DNA of 64,000 nt from assembly GCF_000374825.1 (NCBI RefSeq), contig NZ_KB895379.1:248001-312000 (forward strand). The letters run 5' to 3'. The stretch's first letter is position 1, and each line of letters starts with the position of its first letter. This document shows positions 37,313-45,597 of the stretch, piece by piece. A model generated the notes under the pieces. The model had not been told where the DNA came from. It did no database searches and worked only from the letters and a program-made list of their open reading frames with translations. Source of the stretch: Paenibacillus sanguinis 2301083 = DSM 16941. GTDB lineage: Bacteria; Bacillota; Bacilli; Paenibacillales; Paenibacillaceae. The translations under genes and the position numbers were made by a program.

Positions 37313-38023
37313 TCACCGCGAGGCTTGTGATGCTTGAGCAGCCTGAAGCGCATCCTGGCGCAGCTTCTCTCTTCTTTTCTTCATTTGCGTACCCAATCCT
37401 ACAACAGCGAGGATAACCAGGATTTCAAAACTGTATTTAAGCCATCCGCTGGCAAACCATCCATGAATTATCGGTTCGGCCACAATCATCTTGGATGCGG
37501 TCCAGGCCAGCACAGCAGCACCGATAGTAATGACGACCGGAAAGCGTTCCGTCAGCTTCAGGATCATCGTACTGCCCCAAACCATGATCGGAACAGAAAC
37601 AGCAAGTCCCATAATGACAAGAAGATTGTCACCATGGGCCGCACCAGCCACAGCCAGAATATTGTCAAGCCCCATCATGGCATCAGCAATGATAATCGTG
37701 CGAATGGCTGCCCACATCTGGTTACCTGCTTTGATATCATGACTTTTCTCGTCGACCAGCAATTGATAAGCGATCCATATCAAGGCAAGCCCTCCGGCAA
37801 GTCGCAAGCCAGGAATCAAGAGCAGTTGTACCACTAGCAAGGTCATAATAACCCGGATGACGATGGCACCCACCGTCCCCCATACAATAACCTTTCTCTG
37901 GTCTTTCTTCGGAACATTTCTGGCGGCAAGGCCAATGACAATAGCGTTGTCCCCGGCAAGGACGAGGTCGATCAGAATGATGGATAATAACGCCATCCAA
38001 AACTCAGGTGTCAATAATTCCAT
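37313..38023 (-). CDS. TerC-family membrane protein, probable manganese exporter (YkoY/MeeF type)
   Basis: About 236 residues from MELLTPEFWMALLSII; AGGGGAG lies before this ATG, whereas the upstream in-frame extension is riboswitch terminator and leader sequence. About seven membrane helices with the family's acidic intramembrane signatures LAGDNAIVIGLAAR and DAMMGLDNILAVAGA. Known: TerC proteins under a yybP-ykoY riboswitch export Mn2+ or load it onto secreted proteins. The short Arg/Lys and Gln/Ala-rich tail is cytoplasmic. Confidence 0.92.
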   Translation of the reverse strand: MELLTPEFWMALLSIILIDLVLAGDNAIVIGLAARNVPKKDQRKVIVWGTVGAIVIRVIMTLLVVQLLLIPGLRLAGGLALIWIAYQLLVDEKSHDIKAGNQMWAAIRTIIIADAMMGLDNILAVAGAAHGDNLLVIMGLAVSVPIMVWGSTMILKLTERFPVVITIGAAVLAWTASKMIVAEPIIHGWFASGWLKYSFEILVILAVVGLGTQMKKRREKLRQDALQAAQASQASR

Positions 38024-38179
38024 ATTTTCTCCCCTTTCTATTTCTCCATGCTGGGAACCCTTCTTAGTCGGAGGAATTCTTCTGTGCGAAGCCGCCACTA
38101 CCGCAAACAGAATTAGTTTTGCTGTCAGCAAAGCATTTCATGCAGCCAAAGCTACGGGAAGAAACTCCAGCCTTCCTCC

Positions 38180-38385
38180 AAAAAAATACGCCGTGTCCGT
38201 ATCGGGCACGACGCAAAATCCGCATCAAAAAACCCTTACCCAATACTCGCTAGGGCAAAGGTCTCGCTAACAACTCATTGGTTGCCAATAAAGCCGGGGT
38301 ATGTATGACTCCCGTATTGACGACTTTATTGTAACAGCTACTCCCCTTTGGGAACCATGCATGATCAACGGGATTATTATAGCAC
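38180..38385 (-). promoter_or_regulatory. yybP-ykoY manganese riboswitch with promoter
   Basis: On the minus strand AAAGGGGAGTAGC (38337-38349) and GCGAGACCTTTGCC (38254-38267) are the two conserved halves of the Mn2+ aptamer. A terminator follows (stem GCGTCGTGCCC / GGACACGGCGT, about 38186-38215, then seven T residues). TATAAT at 38376-38381 is the likely -10. Known: Mn2+ binding lets transcription continue into the exporter gene. Confidence 0.92.
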
Positions 38386-38422
38386 GTGCCCCCCAAGAGC
38401 ACCAGCCTTTTTAAAACGCATT

Positions 38423-38450
38423 TTGGGTTTTCAGGAAAAGCCGCTATAAT
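38423..38450 (+). promoter_or_regulatory. Promoter of msrAB
   Basis: TTGGGT (38423-38428) and TATAAT (38445-38450), 16 bases apart, 28 bases before the start codon. Divergent from the riboswitch promoter. Confidence 0.6.
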
Positions 38451-38478
38451 GAAAATACGAAACGGAGGGATCTAGGCG

Positions 38479-39450
38479 ATGAATTCAGAATCAAATTCCC
38501 ACTTTAAATTGGCCACTTTTGCAGGAGGCTGCTTCTGGTGTATGGTCTCCCCATTTGAGGAACTGCCCGGCATTCATGCCATTATTTCCGGTTACACGGG
38601 CGGACACACATCCAATCCGACTTATGAGGAAGTCTGTGCCGGTAACACCGGACATTATGAAGCCGTACAGATTACGTATGATCCGGCTATATTTCCTTAC
38701 CGCAAACTGCTTGAGCTTTTCTGGCAGCAGATTGACCCCACCGATGAAGGAGGGCAATTCCATGACCGCGGCGAATCCTACCGTACGGCCATTTTTTACT
38801 ACGACGAGCAACAACGAATTGATGCCGAAGCTTCCAAGCAGGAGCTTGCGCAAAGCGGTCGGTTCGATAAACCGATCGTAACCGAAATTCTTCCTGCGGC
38901 AACCTTCTACCCCGCCGAGGAATATCATCAGCAATATCACCACAAGAATGCAGGACATTACAAGCTCTACCGCAAAGCTTCCGGTCGCGAGGACTTCCTG
39001 GCCCAGCATTGGTACGGCCCGTCCGATCCCGAAGCATTGAGGAAGCAGCTAACTCCTATTCAATTTGAAGTTACGCAAAATAATGCCACCGAACGTCCCT
39101 TTACCGGAGCATATTGGGATACGGAAGAAGAAGGAATCTATGTCGATATCGTCTCAGGCGAGCCCTTATTCAGCTCCCGGGACAAATATGATGCCGGTTG
39201 TGGCTGGCCTAGCTTTACCCGTCCTCTGCAAAGCTATGCCATCAAAGAGAACACCGACACCAGCCACGCCATGATTCGCACTGAGGTGCGCAGTAGACTG
39301 GCAGATTCCCATCTGGGTCATGTGTTCGAGGACGGCCCCGAGCCAACCGGGTTACGATATTGCATCAATTCGGCCGCCTTGCGGTTCATATCCAAGGACA
39401 ACCTCGTCAAGGAAGGATACGGAGAATACCTGTATCTGTTCGAGGATTAA
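38479..39450 (+). CDS. msrAB: Fused peptide methionine sulfoxide reductase MsrA-MsrB
   Basis: 323 residues. MsrA domain about 10-170 with GGCFWC (catalytic Cys18). MsrB domain about 185-320 with [18 protein letters not shown] and catalytic Cys295 in [12 protein letters not shown]. The usual zinc CxxC pair of MsrB is replaced here ([12 protein letters not shown]), so this is the zinc-free form. Known: the two domains reduce the S and R epimers of methionine sulfoxide. No signal peptide, so cytoplasmic. GGAGGG precedes the ATG. Confidence 0.97.
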   Translation: MNSESNSHFKLATFAGGCFWCMVSPFEELPGIHAIISGYTGGHTSNPTYEEVCAGNTGHYEAVQITYDPAIFPYRKLLELFWQQIDPTDEGGQFHDRGESYRTAIFYYDEQQRIDAEASKQELAQSGRFDKPIVTEILPAATFYPAEEYHQQYHHKNAGHYKLYRKASGREDFLAQHWYGPSDPEALRKQLTPIQFEVTQNNATERPFTGAYWDTEEEGIYVDIVSGEPLFSSRDKYDAGCGWPSFTRPLQSYAIKENTDTSHAMIRTEVRSRLADSHLGHVFEDGPEPTGLRYCINSAALRFISKDNLVKEGYGEYLYLFED

Positions 39451-39458
39451 AGCACCAG

Positions 39459-39497
39459 AAAAACGGCACAAGCCCGATTAGGCTCGTGCCGTTTTTT
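39459..39497. terminator. Bidirectional terminator between msrAB and yitT
   Basis: AACGGCACAAGCC / GGCTCGTGCCGTT with T-runs on both sides. It overlaps the last codons of the convergent yitT-type gene. Confidence 0.9.
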
Positions 39498-40143
39498 CCT
39501 TCACCCGTTGATAGGGTAAACGCATGGGTGCCATTTGTGCCTGCCCATAGTGTACCGTCCAGGTAATCACCTTACCGGCAATAACAATGGCCATAATCGT
39601 GAACATCGTTTCCTTAAATGGCAGGAATAACAATGAGATCATTAACACTACGGCATCCATCAATACAAAAACAGTGCCGATTTTTAGCCCGGACCATTGG
39701 CTGAGCATCATGGACAAAATATCGTCTCCTCCGCTAGCCGCGCCCGCCCGAAGCACCAGACCTGCTCCAAAGCCGGTCAACAGGCCAGACAATAAAGCAG
39801 CGAGCGGTAAATTGTCCTGCATGTTCATCGTCAGGGGCGAGTATCTTTCGCATAAATCGTATACTAAGGAGAAAGATAACGAAGATACCAATGTATACAC
39901 AACAAATTTGTAGCCCTTCAACCAGCAGGCCAATGCCATCACTGGCAAATCCAGCAAAATAATGGTTAATGCCGGCGGCAAGCCAAACAAATACTTTCCA
40001 AGCAAAGCCAGGCCTACAAAGCCGCCCTCCGACAGTCCGTTCTGAAAGTTAATATGATAATACGTAAATGCCAATAAACAAGTGCCCGCTAACATCATCA
40101 ACAACCGAATTCCGTCAACTTGCCATTTTTCTTTTGTCCTCAT
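39478..40143 (-). CDS. YitT-family membrane protein
   Basis: 221 residues with five predicted helices (LLMMLAGTCLLAFTYYHINF, FGLPPALTIILLDLPVMALA, LAALLSGLLTGFGAGLVLRA...). It contains ASGGDDILSMML and the second-half signature of the YitT/DUF161 family but lacks the C-terminal cytoplasmic DUF2179 domain that longer members carry. Function unknown. The start has GAGGG upstream. A roughly 235-base leader with two matching hairpins precedes it. Confidence 0.85.
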   Translation of the reverse strand: MRTKEKWQVDGIRLLMMLAGTCLLAFTYYHINFQNGLSEGGFVGLALLGKYLFGLPPALTIILLDLPVMALACWLKGYKFVVYTLVSSLSFSLVYDLCERYSPLTMNMQDNLPLAALLSGLLTGFGAGLVLRAGAASGGDDILSMMLSQWSGLKIGTVFVLMDAVVLMISLLFLPFKETMFTIMAIVIAGKVITWTVHYGQAQMAPMRLPYQRVKEKTARA

Positions 40144-40160
40144 TTAATATCCCTCTTATT

Positions 40161-40279
40161 CGTAGGTTTGGTTGACCTTTCGGCAACACCTACGGAGGAA
40201 AGTTCTCGAGGAGTTCATCCTTCGCATAAATTCACTCTTCTTTCGTAGGTTTGTCGCCTTTACCGACTAACTACGAAAG
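40161..40279 (-). promoter_or_regulatory. Tandem hairpin element in the yitT leader
   Basis: Two stem-loops of like design. The upstream one (40240-40279) pairs CTTTCGTAG with CTACGAAAG and has an inner GTCG/CGAC stem. The downstream one (40161-40194) pairs CGTAGGT with ACCTACG and has an inner GTTG/CAAC stem with a GAAA loop. Both share the 12-base sequence TTCGTAGGTTTG on the plus strand (40159-40170 and 40242-40253). The second ends about 18 bases before the ATG. It could be a two-domain RNA switch or a double protein-binding site. No known class recognised. Confidence 0.5.
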
Positions 40280-40298
40280 GAGCTAAGTATAAGAGAGA

Positions 40299-40346
40299 TC
40301 ACAACGTTTCCAAATCGTCCTTTGGGATTTCGTCCTTCGGGGACAC
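40299..40346 (-). CDS. Possible 15-residue leader peptide upstream of yitT
   Basis: GTG at 40346 opens MSPKDEIPKDDLETL and a TGA; AGGA lies seven bases upstream. An overlapping ATG in another frame opens a 21-codon frame. The peptide has an internal PKDE/PKDD repeat. It lies after the presumed promoter and before the tandem hairpins, as a regulatory leader peptide would, but could be chance. Homology unknown. Confidence 0.25.
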   Translation of the reverse strand: MSPKDEIPKDDLETL

Positions 40347-40457
40347 ATGGTATCCTGATCCTTTCTGTTTGAATTTCTTCTATAATTATATTATAGCACA
40401 AAGCCAATCATGCCTGCACGGCTTACGCCGTGGGAAATCATATTTTGAGGCTACAAT

Positions 40458-40970
40458 CTAAGATTTGTCATGGCCGTGGCCCCGCAGCAACCGGTTCACT
40501 GTCTCGCGACGAACACCGATCAACTGCCCAATTTCCTCCTGCGTCAAATATTCTGTCAATGGAACACCATGTGCGTGCTGATCCAGCCATTTGCTAAGCA
40601 ATTCCATACGTTCAGCCGGTGTACCCACCGTCAAATGATCCAGGCGCTCCTGCATGAAGCGGAACTTATCCTGGAGCATCTCGGCAATCTCCAGCGGCTT
40701 CTTGGGGTCCTCCTGCAACTCCCGATACCAGGTTTTCGCAGGAATAACCTCCACCTCACTACGCATCAAGGCAATGGCCGTTCCATGGATTTCTTTAGGC
40801 GAAATCAGGGAATGGTGAGGGACCGTTTCTCCCGGATATATAATATTGAACAATACCATGTTTCCGTTCTCATGCAAGCGCATCACTTTGAACAGTCCAC
40901 TCTTGATATGATATAAGTAAGTACCTTCGTCCCCTTGCCGAAACAGGATCTCGCCTTTATGTAAAATCAT
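40458..40970 (-). CDS. Short Crp/Fnr-family transcriptional regulator
   Basis: About 170 residues from ATG 40970 (GGAGAG seven bases upstream), against about 220 for typical members. The cNMP-like barrel is present but shortened at the N-terminus (HKGEILFRQGDEGTYLYHIK). The helix-turn-helix is LTQEEIGQLIGVRRETVNRL. No cysteine is present, so an iron-sulfur cluster is excluded. The helix reads E-T-V-N-R, so the TGTGA-type sequence is possible. Ligand and targets unknown; it lies upstream of the yitT-type gene on the same strand. Confidence 0.85.
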   Translation of the reverse strand: MILHKGEILFRQGDEGTYLYHIKSGLFKVMRLHENGNMVLFNIIYPGETVPHHSLISPKEIHGTAIALMRSEVEVIPAKTWYRELQEDPKKPLEIAEMLQDKFRFMQERLDHLTVGTPAERMELLSKWLDQHAHGVPLTEYLTQEEIGQLIGVRRETVNRLLRGHGHDKS

Positions 40971-41119
40971 GCCTAATCTCTCCATTCCATCATTGCAATT
41001 ACATTTATTATAGCAAAAATAAAATGGCCTGTCCCCGTCCTCGTGTCCTCTCTTGAAAACAAGTCAAACCTGCCATATGTGACTGCCATACCCATAAACA
41101 AAACTGCAGGCCAGAAGGA

Positions 41120-41160
41120 TTAAAAACGGCCTTTCAGGTTTTGTTAAAACCCGAAAGACC
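41120..41160 (-). terminator. Terminator after the methionine aminopeptidase gene
   Basis: Minus-strand GGTCTTTCGGGTTTT / AAAACCTGAAAGGCC followed by GTTTTTAAT. Confidence 0.85.
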
Positions 41161-41184
41161 ACTTTGACATTCGTGTTATCCAGC

Positions 41185-41931
41185 TTAATGAGCCGTCAAG
41201 ATTAGTGGACCGTCTCCAGTAATAGCAATCGTATGCTCGTATTGCGCCGACCACTTGCCATCGGCCGTTCTCGCGGTCCAACCATCATCATCGATCTTAA
41301 TGCGGAAGGTTCCTTCATTAATCATTGGCTCCACCGTGAAGACCATACCTTCTTTCAGACGAATCCCCTTGCCCGCTACACCAACATGCTCATAGTTGGG
41401 CTCTTCGTGCAGGCTACGGCCGATCCCGTGTCCAAGCAAATCACGCACCACAGAGAAGCCATTAGCTTCCGCATGCTGCTGAATGGCCGAAGTCACATCC
41501 CCAAGCCGTCCTCCGGGAAGGGCCTGAGCGATGCCAAGCTCCAGGCATTCCTTCGTAACACGCACCAGCTTGGCGATTTCGGGACGCAGCTCCCCAATGG
41601 CAAAGCACCAGCATGAATCGCCGTACCAGCCATCATATTCCGCAACGATATCTAATTTGAGCAGGTCTCCCTCCTGCAACTTGCGATGGGACGGAAAACC
41701 GTGAGCCACCACATCGTTAACAGAGGTACACGTTTCGGCGGGAAAACCCTTATAGCCCTTGGTGAACTGCTTGCCTCCCAATTTTGTAATATGTCTCGCT
41801 ACGAAATCATTAATTTCCTGCGTTGTTATGCCCGGGGCAATTAGTTTGGACACTTCACGATAGCAATCAGCCACAATTTGGCTGGCCGTCTTCATCTCTT
41901 CAATTTCCCTTGGTGATTTCAATATAATCAT
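41185..41931 (-). CDS. map: Type I methionine aminopeptidase
   Basis: 248 residues, the usual length. Pita-bread fold with metal ligands in LKLDIVAEYDGWYGDSCW (first Asp pair), LLGHGIGRSLHEEP (His), FTVEPMINEG (Glu) and EHTIAIT (Glu). Removes the initiator methionine, following deformylation by Def. It is not in the ribosomal-protein operon, so it may be the second copy (YflG/MapB type) that many Bacilli carry. GGAGGA lies about 12 bases before the ATG. Confidence 0.95.
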   Translation of the reverse strand: MIILKSPREIEEMKTASQIVADCYREVSKLIAPGITTQEINDFVARHITKLGGKQFTKGYKGFPAETCTSVNDVVAHGFPSHRKLQEGDLLKLDIVAEYDGWYGDSCWCFAIGELRPEIAKLVRVTKECLELGIAQALPGGRLGDVTSAIQQHAEANGFSVVRDLLGHGIGRSLHEEPNYEHVGVAGKGIRLKEGMVFTVEPMINEGTFRIKIDDDGWTARTADGKWSAQYEHTIAITGDGPLILTAH

Positions 41932-42241
41932 TTCCGCTTCTACTCCTCCGCTACTTCTATGTCCAGACTACCAAAATGGCCTTGACAATGCAAAGACTAT
42001 TCGAGTAGTACATAATTAATGATTGCAACACTCTGAAAGAAAATACCTGCTTATCAGCATCAGGTTATTCCCCCCATATTATCTGCCCGGCCATCCTCTC
42101 CCAAGAATAAGTACAGCAGCAGGAGACAACAGAGCTTATTCACAAAGTGCTTTGGCGGCTCTACCCATCTGCAGTTCGCTTCTCCATTCCCAAAAAAACA
42201 AGGACCTCAGGTATATACCCTGGCCCTTTTGTTAGCGTGGC
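41932..42241. other. Intergenic region with one terminator
   Basis: 310 bases between spoVIF and map. The minus-strand terminator of the spoVIF side lies at 42191-42230 (AGGGCCAGG pairing with CCTGAGGTCCTT, then seven T residues). I see no gene in the rest; the map promoter must be here but no consensus hexamers stand out. Confidence 0.6.
42191..42230 (-). terminator. Terminator after spoVIF
   Basis: Minus-strand AAGGGCCAGG / CCTGAGGTCCTT stem with TTTTTTT after a G, 11 bases beyond the stop codon. Confidence 0.85.
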
Positions 42242-42532
42242 TTAGCGGAACATTCCCCACAGCCGAAGTAAATGCAATGTATTACGTGGATCAATCTTCT
42301 GGTCAATAACAAAATGGACGATCTGCTCCTCCTGAGCTGTGCTGAGCCGTTCCCCAAGCACGGAGGCGGCTGATTTTACCAGCCTGCGGACCTTGGCGCG
42401 ATCCTGTAAATCCGTGCGGGTCAGGCCGTCCACCATTTTTTTAATCCGGTCCTTAATGGCCGGATTTTTCATTTTCAGTTTAATGCGCTCTACCAATTGC
42501 GGACTAATTCCATATTGATGATAACTCGGCAC
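42242..42532 (-). CDS. spoVIF: Stage VI sporulation protein F
   Basis: About 96 residues from a GTG at 42532 (PSYHQYGISPQLVERIK follows), with AGGAGG eleven bases upstream. An ATG at 42559 gives a nine-residue extension that is not usual for the family. Typical SpoVIF features: GISPQLVERIKLKMKNP, DRIKKMVDGLTRTDLQDRAK, VRRLVKSAASVLGE and the C-terminal LHLLRLWGMFR. Known: needed for late spore-coat assembly and spore resistance in Bacillus. Located 85 bases after recG and possibly with its own late-sporulation promoter, which I could not identify. Confidence 0.85.
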   Translation of the reverse strand: MPSYHQYGISPQLVERIKLKMKNPAIKDRIKKMVDGLTRTDLQDRAKVRRLVKSAASVLGERLSTAQEEQIVHFVIDQKIDPRNTLHLLRLWGMFR

Positions 42533-42617
42533 CGTAACAAGCACCTCCTGTTCCGTCATACGGGCTCTAATCCTAATATATGACGCAAAGGCTGTACATA
42601 GTGCAGAGCAAGCCTTG

Positions 42618-44663
42618 CTAATCAATCAGTTCACCTTGAAAAATCTGCTCCCGCCGCAAAAAGTCCCGCAAAGCCTCATATTCGGGAGATGTCCAGAAGG
42701 ACTCGTCCCTTACCAAACGGGTAGCATCCTCCCTCGCTTTCTCCAGCACCTCATAGTCGCTCACCATATCCGCAATACGAAAGTCAGGTACACCGCTTTG
42801 CTTGGTCCCGAAGAAGTCCCCTGGGCCACGAAGCTCCAGGTCTCGCCTTGACACCTCGAATCCGTCATCCGTCTCGGTCATAACCTTCATTCGTTCCCGA
42901 CCAATCTCCGATTTCGGATCGGCGATGAGCACACAATACGAAGCATGTTCCCCCCGTCCTACCCGTCCGCGCAACTGATGCAATTGAGACAAGCCAAACC
43001 GGTCGGCATCCATAACAATCATCAAGGTGGCGTTCGGCACGTCTACGCCTACCTCGACAACCGTAGTCGATACAAGGAGCTGCACCTCGTTGTCATAGAA
43101 GGCCCGCATTACTTCATCTTTTTCGGCTGCCGTCATCCGGCCATGCAGCAGACCCACCTGAAAATCAGGAAAGGCTTGCTGTATCGATACGTACAAATCA
43201 ATCGCATTTTGCACGTCCAGCTTATCCGATTCCTCAATGAGTGGGCAAATGACATATGCCTGACGTCCCTGGGATACCTCTCGCGAGATAAAGCCCAGCA
43301 CCCGATCCATCATGCTGTGCTTGACCCAATATGTCGAGATCGGCTTGCGGCCCTTCGGACGCTCCGACAACGTAGATACATCCATATCGCCAAAGGCGGT
43401 AATGGCGAGCGTACGCGGAATCGGCGTCGCCGTCATCGTCAGCACGTCAGGGTTAAAGCCCTTGCGCCGCAATATGCTGCGCTGGTTCACCCCGAAGCGG
43501 TGCTGCTCATCCGTTACGACCAGGCTTAGAGAACGGAAGAACACATCCTCCTGGATCAAAGCGTGCGTACCCACCACAATATCGGTCAATCCCATCTGGA
43601 GCGAAGCCAGCAAATCCTTGCGCTTGCGCCCTGTCACGCTACCGGTCAGCAGCCCTACGGTGATGCCGAAAGGCTCAAACAGCCGGCTTAAGGAACGAAC
43701 ATGCTGCTCCGCCAAGATTTCCGTAGGCACCATAAAAGCTCCCTGATGACCTGACCTAACCGCAACATACAATGCTATAGCCGCAATAACCGTTTTCCCG
43801 GAACCAACATCCCCTTGCAGTAGCCGGTTCATACAATAGGGAGAGCGCATGTCGCCTAATATTTCAAGCTCCACTTTCTTCTGAGCATCCGTTAGCTCGA
43901 AGGGTAAACTACGCACAAATTCACGAATTGTCGCATTATCCACTTCATGTGCCACTCCGTCCATACGCTCATGATTCATCGCCCGGTAGGCCTGCAGCTT
44001 CAACTGGAACAGGAAGAGCTCCTCATACACCATGCGGCGTCTTGCACGCTGGCCTTCCTCATTGTCCTGAGGCTGATGCAGCCGCAGAATCGCCGCCTTC
44101 CGAGGCATCAGGTCGTACTGCCTCAGCAACTCCTGCGGCAGTATCTCCGGGATCATTTCTCCATATTGCTGCAAGGCTTGTCCAATGGTTTTGCGAATCC
44201 ACGCCTGCGTGATTTTGCCACCTACCGAGTATACCGGCTGGAGACTTCCGCTGCGCACCGTTCCACGGTCGGGAAATTCGGAGTCCGTTGCGGTAAGCTG
44301 GCTACGACGCATATCCCATTTCCCGGTAAGAATAATCTCCCGTCCTGCCGTCAACTGATCCTTCAAGAAATGACGGTTAAACCAGGTTGCCGTGAACATC
44401 CAGTCCTCCGCAATCATCTTGCAGGTCAGCCGCGATTTGCGCCCATACCGCTGCAACACCGGCACTCCCATGATTTTAGCCTGAACGGTCACCTTCTCCC
44501 CATCCTTCGCCTCGCTGAGAGAGCGCAATCGATAATCCTCATAGCGGAAGGGATAATATTCAATTAGATCCTTTACCGTAAAGACGCCAAAGGCGTGAAG
44601 CTCTTCTTGCTTAAGAGCGCTCACGCCGCTAACTTGCCTTACGGGGATGTTGTTCAAGTCCAT
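42618..44663 (-). CDS. recG: ATP-dependent DNA helicase RecG
   Basis: About 681 residues from the ATG at 44663 (MDLNNIPVRQVSGV; GAGGG ten bases upstream); an ATG at 44684 has no site. The N-terminal wedge/OB domain covers about 1-240 (VQAKIMGVPVLQRYGRKSRL). Helicase motifs: LLQGDVGSGKT (Walker A), VVTDEQHRFGV (DEQH box), LTMTATPIPRTL and QLRGRVGRGEH. The C-terminal TRG segment follows. Known: reverses stalled forks and processes recombination intermediates. Starts 29 bases after the DegV gene. Confidence 0.97.
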   Translation of the reverse strand: MDLNNIPVRQVSGVSALKQEELHAFGVFTVKDLIEYYPFRYEDYRLRSLSEAKDGEKVTVQAKIMGVPVLQRYGRKSRLTCKMIAEDWMFTATWFNRHFLKDQLTAGREIILTGKWDMRRSQLTATDSEFPDRGTVRSGSLQPVYSVGGKITQAWIRKTIGQALQQYGEMIPEILPQELLRQYDLMPRKAAILRLHQPQDNEEGQRARRRMVYEELFLFQLKLQAYRAMNHERMDGVAHEVDNATIREFVRSLPFELTDAQKKVELEILGDMRSPYCMNRLLQGDVGSGKTVIAAIALYVAVRSGHQGAFMVPTEILAEQHVRSLSRLFEPFGITVGLLTGSVTGRKRKDLLASLQMGLTDIVVGTHALIQEDVFFRSLSLVVTDEQHRFGVNQRSILRRKGFNPDVLTMTATPIPRTLAITAFGDMDVSTLSERPKGRKPISTYWVKHSMMDRVLGFISREVSQGRQAYVICPLIEESDKLDVQNAIDLYVSIQQAFPDFQVGLLHGRMTAAEKDEVMRAFYDNEVQLLVSTTVVEVGVDVPNATLMIVMDADRFGLSQLHQLRGRVGRGEHASYCVLIADPKSEIGRERMKVMTETDDGFEVSRRDLELRGPGDFFGTKQSGVPDFRIADMVSDYEVLEKAREDATRLVRDESFWTSPEYEALRDFLRREQIFQGELID

Positions 44664-44691
44664 AGAACATAAACCCTCGCTCATCTTATAG

Positions 44692-45564
44692 TTACGATGC
44701 AGGCCATATGAAGACCGCTACAGTACCATGCCCCACATGTGAACCAATAACGGCTCCGATACTGGTGCGCACCACCTCATGCAATGTAAAGTGCTGACGC
44801 AATAGATCGATCATTTCATCAGCACCTTTTGAATTAACACTATCGCACACAGCCACATTGATATCCTTGATGTCCTTGAGATCATTTACGAATAGTTCAA
44901 TTACCCGTGAAACTGCCTTTTTGCGACCACGAACCTTATCCACGGCGAAAATGACGCCCTCTTGATCTACCGACAAGATAGGTTTGATATTCAGCAGCGT
45001 CCCCAGAACTGCCGCCGCTTTACCAATCCGCCCGCCCTTTTGCAGGTATTCCAGTGAGTCCACCAGAAAATACAATCGCCGTTCCTGTCCAAGGCGCTTA
45101 ACCTCAGCTACGATTTCCTCCAGAGGTGTTCCTTGCTTGGCCAGTCTTGCCGCATGCACAACCTGCAGCCCGAAGCCATAAGTGGCACAAAGCGAGTCAA
45201 CAACGGTAATATCCACCGTCTTCCCTAGTTCCTCCTCCAGCATCTCCTTCGCAAGCAGCGCAGACTGGTAGCTACCGCTCATCCCCGAGGAGAGATGAAT
45301 AGAAATGATCGGTGATCCGGGATAGGCTCCCAGCAAATTGCGGTATACCTCTACATATTGGGATGGAGAATTTTGAGAGGTCGTCGGCAGCACTTCGGAC
45401 TCGGCTAATTTGTCGTAAAATTGCTCAACCGTGATATCAATACCTTCAATGAAAGACTCATCGCCAAAGGCGAGCCTCATCGGTATAATATGAACACCGT
45501 ACTTCGACACCATCTCCTGAGGTATGTCCGCCGTACTGTCGGCAACAATAACAGCCTGAGTCAT
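44692..45564 (-). CDS. DegV-family fatty acid-binding protein (FakB type)
   Basis: 290 residues. DegV fold with VIVADSTADIPQEMV at the start, LPTTSQNSPSQYVEVY, and ISIHLSSGMSGSYQSA, whose Ser-Gly stretch contacts the fatty acid carboxylate; a final GSHVGHGTVAVF contains the His expected near the acyl-phosphate site. Known: FakB proteins present fatty acids to the kinase FakA. Directly follows fakA by 33 bases, so the two probably form one module. Confidence 0.93.
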   Translation of the reverse strand: MTQAVIVADSTADIPQEMVSKYGVHIIPMRLAFGDESFIEGIDITVEQFYDKLAESEVLPTTSQNSPSQYVEVYRNLLGAYPGSPIISIHLSSGMSGSYQSALLAKEMLEEELGKTVDITVVDSLCATYGFGLQVVHAARLAKQGTPLEEIVAEVKRLGQERRLYFLVDSLEYLQKGGRIGKAAAVLGTLLNIKPILSVDQEGVIFAVDKVRGRKKAVSRVIELFVNDLKDIKDINVAVCDSVNSKGADEMIDLLRQHFTLHEVVRTSIGAVIGSHVGHGTVAVFIWPAS

Positions 45565-45597
45565 GGAGTCTCCATCCTCTCATTAGTTCAATTTCAA

